A stretch of 50,638 nucleotides of DNA from Winslowiella iniecta (GCF_001267535.1 NZ_JRXE01000004.1:90184-140821); one strand, 5' to 3'. Positions 28,332 to 37,343 are shown, counted from the stretch's first letter. Notes: generated from the letters alone by a model not told the origin. Made by a program: numbers and translations.

Positions 28332-29255
28332 TTATCGCAGCGTCGGATGTCCGCTGAGAGTCAACTGGCTGGTTCCGCCACTGACCTGTACTGTTGCCCG
28401 CGCACCCAGCGGTAGCGTCACGGTATTATAGTCGTGACCAAAATCCAGCCCGGTGATCACCGGCAGACCGGTCAGCTGACAAATGCCGTTCCAGACGCTG
28501 GAAAAATCAAAGCCCTGGTCATATTCGCTGAGTGTTGCTCCGGTAAAACTGCCGGTAATAATCGCGCGCTGACGGGCGAGAATACCGCTCTGATGCAGTT
28601 GCAACAGCATACGCTCGGTGCGGAACGGATGTTCATTAACGTCCTCGATCACCAGAATGCCGTCGTCAAACTGGGGCAGCCACGGTGTGCCCACCAGCGA
28701 AGCAATCATTGCCAGGTTACCGCCCCAGAGTGTACCGCTGGCGTGGCAATCCGGCGTGTCGGTGGTCCAGTCAATCGTGAACTGTGGCGTAGTGATCGCC
28801 TGCCAGAAATGGCGTTCGGTGAATGGGGATAATGTCTCTGCACCGAAATTACCAGCCAGCATCGGGCCGCTAAAGCTGATCAATCCGCAGCGGCTTAACA
28901 GCGCCAGTTGCAGCGCGGTAAAATCGCTGTGGCCACAGATAGCCAGCGGTTGTCCGCTCAGGCGCTGTTTTAACGCCGGGTAATTGACCTTATCCAGCAA
29001 ACGACTGACGCCATAACCGCCGCGTACTGCCAGCACAATATCGGGAAGCTCGTGCAGGCTGGCGAGGTCATTAATATCATTCAGCCGTTGCTGATCATCA
29101 CCCGCAAAGCGCTGAAAGCGGCGCTCAATCACCGCGCTGTTTTCAATCTGATGCCCCTGGGCGCGGAGGCGTTCGATACCCAGTCGGGCAGCCGCCTGAT
29201 TCTGACAATAGCCGCTGGGCGCAACCAGACGAAGGGTGCGAGACGTTGCAGACAT
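28332..29255 (-). CDS. ldcA: Muramoyltetrapeptide (LD-) carboxypeptidase
   Basis: A 307-residue cytosolic S66-family peptidase of murein recycling that removes the terminal D-Ala from tetrapeptides. Marks include RLVAPSGYCQNQ at the start, RGGYGVSRLLDKVN, the nucleophile Ser in ICGHSDFTALQ, and the catalytic Glu and His of the C-terminal half (VIEDVNEHPFRTERML, GLDFGHDYNT). Length is that of E. coli LdcA plus a few residues. It is divergent from emtA, as in E. coli. Confidence 0.94.
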   Translation of the reverse strand: MSATSRTLRLVAPSGYCQNQAAARLGIERLRAQGHQIENSAVIERRFQRFAGDDQQRLNDINDLASLHELPDIVLAVRGGYGVSRLLDKVNYPALKQRLSGQPLAICGHSDFTALQLALLSRCGLISFSGPMLAGNFGAETLSPFTERHFWQAITTPQFTIDWTTDTPDCHASGTLWGGNLAMIASLVGTPWLPQFDDGILVIEDVNEHPFRTERMLLQLHQSGILARQRAIITGSFTGATLSEYDQGFDFSSVWNGICQLTGLPVITGLDFGHDYNTVTLPLGARATVQVSGGTSQLTLSGHPTLR

Positions 29256-29491
29256 CATGTTCGGTTATCTCCCTTTACGCGATCATTTATCACCAGTGGT
29301 GCAAAAATTAACGGCATGCTTTGAATTATTTGCCACACTTTGCTGTCAAATTCAGCTGATGATGACGAAAAGCGGGCGTGAAGTCACCACTGACCACTGT
29401 TTTCAAAGCAATTCAGATAAACGGCAATATTTAATACCAGGTCAGTCAGTATGATTGAGCGCGATTAAGTGGCTCCGAGGAAGAGAATAGC

Positions 29492-30118
29492 GTGAAAACC
29501 CGATCGCTGATTTTATGTGCACTGTTACTGGCGGGATGCGCCGGTGAAAAACCGCAGCATGCGCCTGCGGAGCGACAAACACCGTTAACCAAAGCCCCGC
29601 CGCAAAAAGTTTCTCAGGCCTGGTCAATGTTTACGGAAAACGCCGCCAGCCACTATGGCGTTGATGAGCGGCTGATTACTGCCATTATCAGCGTCGAATC
29701 TGGCGGCAATCCAACGGTGGTCAGCCGTTCGAATGCCGTGGGTTTAATGCAGATTAAAGCCTCTACTGCCGGGCGCGAAGTGTACCGTGCTCAGGGGCGA
29801 CACGGTCAACCCAGCGGTTCAGAGCTGCGCGATCCGGCGAAAAATATCGACATTGGCACTGCCTATTTGCGGATTTTACAGTCGAAACAGCTGGCAGGGA
29901 TCCGCGACCCCGAGACCCTGCGCTATGCCACGATCGTCTCTTACGCCAATGGTGCCGGTGCGCTGTTGCGGACCTTCTCTTCCGATCGTCAGCGCGCGAT
30001 TGCGATGATCAACGATCTGACGCCGCAGGAGTTTTATCAGCACGTGCATGACAAGCACCCGGCAGCCCAGGCGCCGCGCTACCTGTGGAAAGTCACCACT
30101 GCATACCGCACCATTTAA
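29492..30118 (+). CDS. emtA: Endo-type membrane-bound lytic murein transglycosylase
   Basis: A 208-residue outer-membrane lipoprotein that cleaves glycan strands of murein. The lipobox is LLLAGC (Cys16); a Pro-rich linker leads to an SLT domain with catalytic Glu69 in IISVESGGNP and the SNAVGLMQIKAST motif. It starts with GTG at 29492, preceded by CGAGGAAGAG; no better ATG exists. Its neighbour ldcA also serves murein turnover; E. coli has the same pair. Confidence 0.93.
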   Translation: MKTRSLILCALLLAGCAGEKPQHAPAERQTPLTKAPPQKVSQAWSMFTENAASHYGVDERLITAIISVESGGNPTVVSRSNAVGLMQIKASTAGREVYRAQGRHGQPSGSELRDPAKNIDIGTAYLRILQSKQLAGIRDPETLRYATIVSYANGAGALLRTFSSDRQRAIAMINDLTPQEFYQHVHDKHPAAQAPRYLWKVTTAYRTI

Positions 30119-30124
30119 ACTGGC

Positions 30125-30160
30125 GGGTCGTCACGGCATTGCCAGCGACGACCCACTTTT
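30125..30160 (+). terminator. Terminator after emtA
   Basis: GGGTCGTC ... GACGACCC with an inner GGCATTGCC segment, followed by CACTTTT, seven bases past the emtA stop. Confidence 0.75.
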
Positions 30161-30258
30161 CCACGCGGCAGGGCTGCCGGATGCCCCCTGAAACTCATTT
30201 GATGCGTAAAAAATAAACCGATCGCAGAAGTGTGATCGACGCAAAAGTTCGATATTTT

Positions 30259-30270
30259 GTAATCGATTAC
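30259..30270. promoter_or_regulatory. LacI-type operator, upstream copy
   Basis: GTAATCGATTAC, a perfect 12-bp palindrome with a central CG step, as LacI/GalR-family proteins need. It lies within a 17-base segment (30258-30274) that recurs exactly at 30288-30304. Confidence 0.75.
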
Positions 30271-30288
30271 TTTAGTTTTCACTCTAAT

Positions 30289-30300
30289 GTAATCGATTAC
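30289..30300. promoter_or_regulatory. LacI-type operator, downstream copy
   Basis: Second GTAATCGATTAC, exactly 30 bp (about three helical turns) from the first and 18 bases before the transporter ATG. Binding here would block initiation. The likely repressor is the LacI-family protein at 32693-33673. Confidence 0.75.
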
Positions 30301-30318
30301 TTTAATGGCGAGGATTCT

Positions 30319-31548
30319 ATGGTATCGACCACGCAACGCTCAGATAAACCGGCTGTACCGCAGCGGATGCTGATTCCGCGCCTGTCATTGATGATGTTTA
30401 TGCAGTTTTTTATTTGGGGCAGTTGGTCTGTCACTCTCGGGCTGGTGATGACGCAGCACAATATGGCGCTACTGATAGGCGATGCGTTCTCGGCCGGGCC
30501 CATCGCGTCGATATTATCTCCGTTTGTACTCGGCATGCTGGTGGATCGTTTTTTCCCGTCGCAGAGGGTGCTGGCGCTGATGCACCTGGCAGGAGCGGTG
30601 ATTTTGTGGTTCGTGCCGCAGGCGCTGATCGCTGAAAACGGCACACTGCTTATTGCCTTACTGTTTGGTTATACGCTTTGCTATATGCCGACGCTGGCAT
30701 TGACCAATAATATTGCGTTCCACAGCCTGGCCAGCAGCGACAAAAGTTTTCCTGTGGTGCGTGTATTTGGCACCATTGGCTGGATCGTGGCGGGCATTTT
30801 TATCGGCGTCGCCGGTATTTCCGCCAGCGTGTCGATCTTTACGGTGGCCGCCATCTGCTCGGTGGCGCTGGCGGTCTACAGCCTGACACTGCCACAGACG
30901 CCTGCACCGGCTAAAGGGCTGCCATTTACATTGCGCGACCTGTTGTGTGCCGATGCCTTCGCGCTGCTGAAAACCCGCCATTTCTTTATCTTTGCCCTGT
31001 GTGCCACGCTTATTTCCATTCCGCTCGGCACTTATTATGCCTTTACCGCCTCGTGGCTGGCGGATGCAGGTATTGAAAATGTCAGCACCGTGATGTCGCT
31101 CGGTCAGATGTCAGAAATCTTCTTTATGCTGGTGATCCCGCTGTTGTTCCGCCGTCTTGGTGTCAAATACATGCTGTTTATTGGCATGTGCGCCTGGTTC
31201 GTGCGTTACGCGCTGTTTGCCCTGGGAATGAACGATGAAACCCGCACGCTGATCTATCTTGGCATCCTGCTGCATGGCGTCTGTTATGACTTCTTCTTTG
31301 TGGTGGGATTTATCTACACCGACCGTATTGCCGGTGAAAAAGTAAAAGGGCAGGCGCAGAGCATGGTGGTGATGTTTACTTATGGCATCGGCATGTTGCT
31401 CGGCTCGCAGATTTCCGGCGCGCTGTATAACAATCTGGTCGCCGGTCAGGTCTCAGCGGCAAACTGGGCGCTGTTCTGGTGGATCCCGGCGGTTGCGGCT
31501 GCGGCGATCGCCATTATTTTCCTCTTCTCGTTCAAATATCGGGACTAA
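30319..31548 (+). CDS. MFS transporter, nucleoside:H+ symporter (NHS/NupG-like) family
   Basis: A 409-residue permease with about 12 membrane helices. It matches the NupG/XapB/YegT branch of the MFS: MQFFIWGSWSVTLGLVM in helix 1, LCYMPTLALTNNIAFH, RVFGTIGWIVAG and the C-terminal FKYRD. NHS members carry nucleosides, but many relatives next to dehydrogenase genes carry glycosides or polyols. The Met at 30319 is chosen: an upstream in-frame Met at 30232 would make both operator copies coding. The isomerase gene follows after 25 bases. Confidence 0.87.
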   Translation: MVSTTQRSDKPAVPQRMLIPRLSLMMFMQFFIWGSWSVTLGLVMTQHNMALLIGDAFSAGPIASILSPFVLGMLVDRFFPSQRVLALMHLAGAVILWFVPQALIAENGTLLIALLFGYTLCYMPTLALTNNIAFHSLASSDKSFPVVRVFGTIGWIVAGIFIGVAGISASVSIFTVAAICSVALAVYSLTLPQTPAPAKGLPFTLRDLLCADAFALLKTRHFFIFALCATLISIPLGTYYAFTASWLADAGIENVSTVMSLGQMSEIFFMLVIPLLFRRLGVKYMLFIGMCAWFVRYALFALGMNDETRTLIYLGILLHGVCYDFFFVVGFIYTDRIAGEKVKGQAQSMVVMFTYGIGMLLGSQISGALYNNLVAGQVSAANWALFWWIPAVAAAAIAIIFLFSFKYRD

Positions 31549-31573
31549 GAGGGTTTCTTTGTTGGAGGTGGAT

Positions 31574-32638
31574 ATGAAAACATTAAAAGGTCCGGGCATT
31601 TTTTTATCGCAGTTTATTCGTCATCAGGCACCGTATAACTCGCTGGAAGGGCTGGCGAAGTGGGCATCAGGTCTGGGTTATCAGGCGTTACAGATCCCCT
31701 GTAATCACCCGGCAATATTCGATCTGGAAAAAGCGGCAGCCAGTCAGACTTATTGTGATGAAGTGAGCGGACTGCTGGCAAACTATGGCCTGATGGTGAG
31801 CGAGCTGTCGACGCATCTGGAAGGGCAACTGATTGCGGTGCATCCGGCGCATGATGTGGCATTCGACAGCTTTGCACCCGCTGCGGTACGCGGCAACAAC
31901 GCCCGTCGTACCGAATGGGCCATCGATACGGTGAAGCGTGCGGCGGTGGCATCGGCGAAACTTGGCCTCCGCGCACATGCGACCTTTTCCGGCTCCCTCG
32001 CCTGGCCTTACCTCTATCCATGGCCGCCACACAATGCGCAATTGCTGAATGAAGCGTTTGCCGAACTGGCACGTCGCTGGCTGCCGGTGCTGGATGAGTT
32101 TGACCGCCAGGGGGTGGATGTCTGTTACGAAATACATCCGGGTGAAGATCTGCATGATGGTGTGACATTTGAACGCTTTCTGGCGTCAGTGAATCAGCAT
32201 CCGCGCTGCAATATTTTGTTCGATCCCAGTCATCTCCATCTGCAACATATTGATTATTTGCAGTTTATTGATATCTATCATTCGCGTATTAAAGCCTTTC
32301 ACGTTAAGGATGCGGAATATCTGCCTAACGGACGCAGCGGCGTGTATGGCGGCTATCAGCGTTGGATTGATCGGGCCGGGCGCTTCCGCTCGCCGGGTGA
32401 CGGGCAGATCGATTTCAGGGGGATTTTCAGCAAGCTGGCCCAATACGACTATGACGGCTGGGCGGTACTGGAGTGGGAATGCTGCCTGAAAGACGCCGAC
32501 AGCGGCGCGCGTGAAGGAGCCGAATTTATTCAGCGCCATATTATTCCGGTCGCCGATCGGGCCTTTGATGACTTTGCGGCCAGGGACGTTGGCTCAGCCA
32601 GCGTGCGGGCGCTACTGGGGCTAAACCAGATCGACTGA
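31574..32638 (+). CDS. TIM-barrel sugar isomerase/epimerase (AP endonuclease 2 fold)
   Basis: A 354-residue protein of the xylose-isomerase-like TIM-barrel superfamily. Metal ligands fit EIHPGEDLHD (Glu and His), LFDPSHLHLQ (Asp and His), KAFHVKDAEY (His) and VLEWECCLKD (Glu). Related enzymes in glycoside clusters, such as YcjR, epimerise or process 3-keto sugars. GGAGGTG precedes the ATG. It sits between the NHS permease and a LacI-type gene, all in one direction. The exact reaction is not known. Confidence 0.85.
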   Translation: MKTLKGPGIFLSQFIRHQAPYNSLEGLAKWASGLGYQALQIPCNHPAIFDLEKAAASQTYCDEVSGLLANYGLMVSELSTHLEGQLIAVHPAHDVAFDSFAPAAVRGNNARRTEWAIDTVKRAAVASAKLGLRAHATFSGSLAWPYLYPWPPHNAQLLNEAFAELARRWLPVLDEFDRQGVDVCYEIHPGEDLHDGVTFERFLASVNQHPRCNILFDPSHLHLQHIDYLQFIDIYHSRIKAFHVKDAEYLPNGRSGVYGGYQRWIDRAGRFRSPGDGQIDFRGIFSKLAQYDYDGWAVLEWECCLKDADSGAREGAEFIQRHIIPVADRAFDDFAARDVGSASVRALLGLNQID

Positions 32639-32692
32639 TATATTTATGGTAGCCTGTCTGCCATCAGTTTGCTTGCAGGAAGTGTGTTCCTC

Positions 32693-33673
32693 ATGTCCAT
32701 TCAAAAAATCGCCCGTCTGGCGGGCGTGTCTGTTGCTACGGTTTCACGGGTGCTGAATAACAGTGATTCAGTGAAAGAAAAAAATCGCACCAAAGTCCTG
32801 CAGGCCATCAGCGAAAGTAACTACCAGCCGAATCTGTTAGCACGTCAGTTACGCACCGCTCGCAGTTCGATGATCCTCGTGATGGTTTCTGATATTTCTA
32901 ACCCGTTTTGCGCCGAAGTGGTCAAGGGCATTGAGGAGCAGGCCGAGCAAAACGGCTACCGTATATTGTTGTGCAATTCAGGTTCTGACATCGAACGCTC
33001 GCGCTCCAGCCTGCAATTGCTGGCTGGTAAAATGGTCGATGGCATCATTACTATGGATGCCTTCAGCAAGTTGCCCGAACTGACGCAGCTGATTGGCGTC
33101 ACTCCCTGGGTTCAGTGTGCGGAATATGCTGATGCCGGTGATATCTCTTGTGTCGGAATCAGCGATATCGAGGCTTCACAACAGGTGGTGCGTTACCTGG
33201 CGGGCAAGGGGCACCGACGGATTGCGTTAATTAACCACGATCTTAGCTACAAATACGCCCGGTTGCGCCAGCAAGGTTATCTGCAGCAGTTGCAGAGCAG
33301 TCAGCTGGAGTGGCAGGCGGTCACTTACGCCAGTGAGTTAAGTTTCAGCGCCGGAAAACGCGCGATGGCAACATTACTGGCTGGCGAACAGCGGCCTGAC
33401 GCGGTGTTTGCGGTGTCGGATACGCTGGCTGCTGGCGCCATGTCGGCAATTTTTCAGCGCGGATTACGGGTGCCGCAGGATATCGCGGTGGCCGGTTTTG
33501 ATGGCAGCGAGTTAGCGGAAATGGTGTCGCCACCGTTAACCACTATCGCCCAGCCTTCGCGAGATATTGGCCGTAAAGCCTTTACGCTGCTGCTGCAAAA
33601 GATCGACAAACCGCAATCGCCCGCCGAACGTATCATGATGGACTGGCAGTTGGTTGTGCGTGCCAGTGCCTGA
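32693..33673 (+). CDS. LacI-family transcriptional regulator 1
   Basis: A 326-residue repressor. The HTH is IQKIARLAGVSVATVSRVLN and the hinge helix NLLARQLRTARS has the leucine that inserts at a central CG base step. The effector domain is a standard periplasmic-binding fold (VSDISNPFCAEVVKGIEEQ ... VAGFDGSELAEMVSPPLTTI). The Met at 32693, with AGGAAG upstream, is preferred to 32669. It lies 54 bases after the isomerase gene, probably in the same operon, and most likely binds the twin GTAATCGATTAC sites, giving autoregulation. Confidence 0.9.
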   Translation: MSIQKIARLAGVSVATVSRVLNNSDSVKEKNRTKVLQAISESNYQPNLLARQLRTARSSMILVMVSDISNPFCAEVVKGIEEQAEQNGYRILLCNSGSDIERSRSSLQLLAGKMVDGIITMDAFSKLPELTQLIGVTPWVQCAEYADAGDISCVGISDIEASQQVVRYLAGKGHRRIALINHDLSYKYARLRQQGYLQQLQSSQLEWQAVTYASELSFSAGKRAMATLLAGEQRPDAVFAVSDTLAAGAMSAIFQRGLRVPQDIAVAGFDGSELAEMVSPPLTTIAQPSRDIGRKAFTLLLQKIDKPQSPAERIMMDWQLVVRASA

Positions 33674-33681
33674 TTGCTGAA

Positions 33682-33978
33682 TTATGGCTCGCTGCGCGGC
33701 TTATCAATATGCCCCAGTTCCCGTTCAGGGAAACACTGTGAGCGAACTCGTCGCTTAATCTCAGCCGCATCCGGAAAACCGCCCATGGTTTTCCGATCCC
33801 AAATCAGCTGATCATCAACGGTTATCTGATAAATCCCGCCGGTAGCCGGGATTAATGTCACCTGCGCCAGATCGGTACTGAAAGTACTTAACAGTTCCTG
33901 CGACATCCACGCGGCACGTAACAGCCAGTTGCATTGTGAACAATAGGTAATCGTCACCACGGGCAGAGTTTTCATCAT
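33682..33978 (-). CDS. SelT/SelW/SelH-family (Rdx) protein
   Basis: A 98-residue protein of the selenoprotein W-like thioredoxin-fold family, with a Cys form of the redox motif (TYCSQCNWLLRAAW, CxxC) and the family end with LIWDRKTMGGFPDAAEIKRR. These proteins are thought to work in thiol redox reactions; the bacterial role is undefined. AGGA is five bases before the chosen ATG (33978); another Met lies one codon on. It is convergent with the LacI gene (8 bases apart) and sits inside the sugar cluster without an obvious functional tie. Confidence 0.87.
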   Translation of the reverse strand: MMKTLPVVTITYCSQCNWLLRAAWMSQELLSTFSTDLAQVTLIPATGGIYQITVDDQLIWDRKTMGGFPDAAEIKRRVRSQCFPERELGHIDKPRSEP

Positions 33979-34107
33979 TAACATCCTGATTTTGACATTT
34001 ATCTGAATTACGAAACGGTCAGTTTGCCCGATCGTCGCGGGCTTATCAGCTTTTTCATTTCTGCCATCAACAGTTGAGGGTTTTCCATCATTAAAGCGAT
34101 ACCGAAG

Positions 34108-34138
34108 TGACCTGACGGTTGCCTATAGTGAGGTCAGG
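34108..34138. promoter_or_regulatory. Promoter with inverted repeat upstream of the iolE-like gene
   Basis: TGACCTGAC ... GTGAGGTCAGG flanks a TATAGT -10-like element at 34124-34129. Two overlapping pairs (TGACCT/AGGTCA and CCTGAC/GTCAGG) make an imperfect dyad, a candidate operator for a cluster regulator. Confidence 0.4.
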
Positions 34139-34157
34139 ATCACTCAGGAGAACTCAG

Positions 34158-35087
34158 ATGAAGGCAGTCGCTGTACAACTCGGGGTCAGCCCGTTGTGCT
34201 GGACCAATGATGTGCTGGAAGATTTAGGGGGCGATATTCCGCTGGAAACCTGCCTGCAACAGGCGGCGCAGGCGGGCTATCGCGGCATTGAGCTGGGACG
34301 TAAATTTCCCCGTCGGGCAGCTGAGCTTGCGCCGCTGTTATCCACCGCCGGATTACAACTGGCATCGGGCTGGCACAGCGGTTTTCTCGCCGATCGCAGT
34401 GTCGATGAGGAAGTTGAGGCGGTGCGCGAGCACGCCGATTTGCTGCATCAGCTTGGTGCAAAAGTGATGGTATATGGCGAATGCGGTCAGCTGCCAGGGG
34501 CGACGCCGCTCGATGAGCCGCTGTCGTTGTCACCACGGCTAAGCGCTGTCGATCTGGCAAGTTATGCCGCCAAAGTGAATGCCTTTGCCGATATTTTACT
34601 GCGTGATTATGATCTGAAGCTGGCCTATCACCACCATCTGATGATGCTGGTGGAACATGACGATGAGCTGGACAGTTTCTTGCAGCATACCAGCCATAAC
34701 GTCGGTCTGGTGCTGGATTCCGGCCACGGCTATGCCGCAGGCGTGAATATTGCCGCCGTGTTGAAAAAATATGCTCAGCGCATTGTGCATATCCATCTGA
34801 AAGATGTTCGCCCGGCGATCCTCGAACGCATTCAAACCGAAGATTTGAGCTTTAACGACGCGGTACGCGCCGGATTATTTACCGTGCCCGGTGAGGGCTG
34901 CATTGATTACCGTCCGCTGATTGAGTTTGTCCGCCACTCAGGCTATCAGGGCTGGCTGATTGTTGAGGCCGAACAGGATCCGGATACTGCGCCGCCGCTA
35001 GCCACCGCCACCCGCGCCGCACGCTGGGTCAGTCAGCAATTCGGCGTCAGCCTTGCCGTGGAGACCGCATCATGCGTAACACACTGA
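34158..35087 (+). CDS. IolE-like TIM-barrel protein (myo-inosose-2 dehydratase type)
   Basis: A 309-residue protein with the IolE layout: GVSPLCWTNDVLEDLGGDIP near the start (family form N-P-x-x-W-x-N-D-D), then YGECGQLPG, YHHHLMMLVE, LDSGHGYAAGV, HIHLKDVRP and IVEAEQDP, which supply the metal ligands of the barrel. IolE dehydrates 2-keto-myo-inositol to a diketone. The ATG at 34158 follows CAGGAG. It overlaps the next dehydrogenase gene by 16 bases, so the products probably work together. IolE identity is good but the true substrate could be another keto-polyol or keto-sugar. Confidence 0.82.
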   Translation: MKAVAVQLGVSPLCWTNDVLEDLGGDIPLETCLQQAAQAGYRGIELGRKFPRRAAELAPLLSTAGLQLASGWHSGFLADRSVDEEVEAVREHADLLHQLGAKVMVYGECGQLPGATPLDEPLSLSPRLSAVDLASYAAKVNAFADILLRDYDLKLAYHHHLMMLVEHDDELDSFLQHTSHNVGLVLDSGHGYAAGVNIAAVLKKYAQRIVHIHLKDVRPAILERIQTEDLSFNDAVRAGLFTVPGEGCIDYRPLIEFVRHSGYQGWLIVEAEQDPDTAPPLATATRAARWVSQQFGVSLAVETASCVTH

Positions 35088-36244
35088 ATATCGGCCTGAT
35101 TGGTTCGGGTTTTATGGGACAGGCACATGCCGATGCCTATCGTCGCGCCGCGATGATCTGGCCCGATCTGCCGAAACGGCCGGTGCTGTATGCGGTCGCG
35201 GACCAGGATCAACCAATGGCCGACGCGTCGGCCACGCGCTTTGGCGCGCAAAAAGCCTATGGCGACTGGCGCGATCTGGTAAACGACAGCGACGTCGATG
35301 TGGTGGATATCACGTCGCCCAACCATCTGCATTTTGAGATGGCAATTGCGGCGATAAAGGCCGGCAAGCACGTTTACTGCGAAAAACCGCTGGCGGTCAA
35401 TTCGCAGCAGGCGCGTGAGATGACCGAAGCGGCACGTCGCGCCGGAGTCAAAACCATGGTGGCGTTTAACAATATCAAAACGCCAGCGGCGCTGCTGGCG
35501 CGGCAGATAATTGAACGCGGTGATATCGGCACCCCGGTGCGCTTTCGCGGGACCTTTGACCAGGGGTTCTACAATGACCCTACGCTGCCCTGGTCATGGC
35601 GCTGTTCGAAAACCCTGGGGGGCAGCGGTGCGCTCGGCGATTTAGGCGCGCATACCCTGTCGGTCGCGCAGTTTCTGATGGGTGGCATCAGTGAAGTGAC
35701 CGCCAGCGCCCAGACCTTTCTGCGTCAGCGGCCGGTCCCGCAGGTGGATGCCGGTTACGCCAGCCGCATTGATACCCATGCGGAGATGCGTGAAGTGGAA
35801 AACGACGATCAGGTGCAGTGCCTGGTGAACTTCCACAGCGGCGCGTCGGGGGTGATTGAGGCGTCGCGCATTGCTGCCGGGCGCATCTTTGGCGTGTTCT
35901 GGGAAGTCTCCGGGACGGAGGGCACCCTGTATATGGACGGCGAACGCTTTAATGAACTGCAACTCTATCGCTTTAGCGATGACAAACACGATCGCGGCTT
36001 TAAAACGCTGTATGCCGGTAGTCAGATCCCGGCTTATTCCGGCTTCTTTGGCTTTGATTTTGGCGGCGGTGGCCTCGGATACTTCGATATCAAAGTGATC
36101 GAAGTCCACGACCTGGTTCAGGGTATCTGTAGCGATCATGACTGTTATCCGAATTTTGCTTTTGGCCTGGAGAATCAGCAGATCCTGACGGCGATTGAAC
36201 AGTCGATGGTGTCCCGCAGCTGGACGCCGGTGGCCGCTGACTAA
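35072..36244 (+). CDS. Gfo/Idh/MocA oxidoreductase 1
   Basis: A 390-residue NAD(P)-dependent dehydrogenase. The Rossmann loop is IGLIGSGFMGQAHADAY, the catalytic Lys is in VYCEKPLAVN, and the DxGxH motif is in GSGALGDLGAHTL. The substrate domain, with FRGTFDQGFYNDPTLPWSWR and a long C-terminal extension, resembles levoglucosan dehydrogenase and related sugar 3-dehydrogenases more than IolG. The start overlaps the iolE-like gene. The next dehydrogenase gene follows 32 bases after the stop. Confidence 0.87.
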   Translation: MRNTLNIGLIGSGFMGQAHADAYRRAAMIWPDLPKRPVLYAVADQDQPMADASATRFGAQKAYGDWRDLVNDSDVDVVDITSPNHLHFEMAIAAIKAGKHVYCEKPLAVNSQQAREMTEAARRAGVKTMVAFNNIKTPAALLARQIIERGDIGTPVRFRGTFDQGFYNDPTLPWSWRCSKTLGGSGALGDLGAHTLSVAQFLMGGISEVTASAQTFLRQRPVPQVDAGYASRIDTHAEMREVENDDQVQCLVNFHSGASGVIEASRIAAGRIFGVFWEVSGTEGTLYMDGERFNELQLYRFSDDKHDRGFKTLYAGSQIPAYSGFFGFDFGGGGLGYFDIKVIEVHDLVQGICSDHDCYPNFAFGLENQQILTAIEQSMVSRSWTPVAAD

Positions 36245-36276
36245 ATCCTCCATTATTTTCAGTAACAGGAGAAAGT

Positions 36277-37308
36277 ATGTTTCCTTCTTCACTTCCGACT
36301 CCGCGTCTTCCGGCATCCGGCAGCATTCCAGCATTGCGCTGGGGGATTATCGGTCCCGGCTGGATTGCCGACCACTTTGCCCGGGCATTACGCCAGCAGA
36401 CTTCTCAGCAGCTGGTGGCGGTCTCGTCCCGCAGTCAGCAAAAAGGCCAGGCGTTTGCCGAAAAATGGGATATTCTCCGGGTGTTTACTGATGTTGATCA
36501 GATGCTGGCGCTGCCCGATCTCGACGCGGTGTATATCGCCACGCCGCATAACCATCATTATCCGGATGGCCTGAAGGTACTGAAGGCCGGTAAACATACG
36601 CTGATTGAAAAACCGCTGGCGCTCAATGCCCGCGAGGCCACCGAGCTTCAGCAGCTGGCGCAACAGCAGGGCGTACTCTGTATGGAGGCGATGTGGTGCG
36701 ATTTTACGCCTAAATATGCTGTGTTACGTCAACTGCTGGCAGACGGCGTTTTAGGGGATCTGCATACCCTGATTGCCGATCACGGCGAGTTTTTTACCCC
36801 CGATCATCGTATTTTTAATCAGGCGCTGGCAGGCGGCCCAATGCTCGATCTCGGCAGCTACCTGATTGGGCTGAGTGTTAATGTGGGCGGCGCGCCGGAG
36901 AACATTGTGGCGCACGGTCAGCCCGCGCCCGGTGGCGTGAATGGTCAGGCATCTATGCTGCTGACCCACGGCAACGGGATGCATTCGGTGCTCAACACCA
37001 CCTTATTCAGCAATACGCCAGGCGGGGCGGTGATTGCCGGACGTGACGCGACTATCGTGATGGACGGACAGTTTTACGCGCCGGGCGCGTTTACCCTGAC
37101 CTCAAGCCAGGGCGGCAAAGTACTACGCTGGGAAGAGCCGCTTAACCGCTATGCGCAGCTGAGTTATGAAGCTGAGCATTTTGCCTGGTGTGTCGGGCAA
37201 GGGCTGACGGACTCACCGGTGCGGCCGCTTGCCACCTCATTGCTGACGCTGTCGGTAATGGATGAGGTGCGCCGACAGATCGGTGTCGTATTTAACGAAG
37301 AACGCTGA
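36277..37308 (+). CDS. Gfo/Idh/MocA oxidoreductase 2 (dihydrodiol/xylose dehydrogenase type)
   Basis: A 343-residue protein with WGIIGPGWIADHFARAL (cofactor loop, GxGxxA), LIEKPLALNA with the catalytic Lys, MEAMWCDFTPKY, and MLDLGSYLIG, where Tyr stands where others have His. This set is typical of dimeric dihydrodiol dehydrogenase/D-xylose dehydrogenase relatives. AGGAGA precedes the ATG. It is third in the iolE-like operon and ends at a bidirectional terminator. A second oxidation or a re-reduction step in the same pathway is plausible. Confidence 0.86.
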   Translation: MFPSSLPTPRLPASGSIPALRWGIIGPGWIADHFARALRQQTSQQLVAVSSRSQQKGQAFAEKWDILRVFTDVDQMLALPDLDAVYIATPHNHHYPDGLKVLKAGKHTLIEKPLALNAREATELQQLAQQQGVLCMEAMWCDFTPKYAVLRQLLADGVLGDLHTLIADHGEFFTPDHRIFNQALAGGPMLDLGSYLIGLSVNVGGAPENIVAHGQPAPGGVNGQASMLLTHGNGMHSVLNTTLFSNTPGGAVIAGRDATIVMDGQFYAPGAFTLTSSQGGKVLRWEEPLNRYAQLSYEAEHFAWCVGQGLTDSPVRPLATSLLTLSVMDEVRRQIGVVFNEER

Positions 37309-37314
37309 TGGCGA

Positions 37315-37336
37315 CAGGGCGACAAATGTCGCCCTG
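37315..37336. terminator. Bidirectional terminator
   Basis: CAGGGCGACA, AA, TGTCGCCCTG: a perfect 10-bp inverted repeat between convergent dehydrogenase genes. Confidence 0.75.
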
Positions 37337-37343
37337 ACTGTTT

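Noticed and set aside
35642-36334. 230-codon open frame opposite dehydrogenase 1
   Set aside because: Overlaps a well-supported Gfo/Idh/MocA gene and has no family motif.
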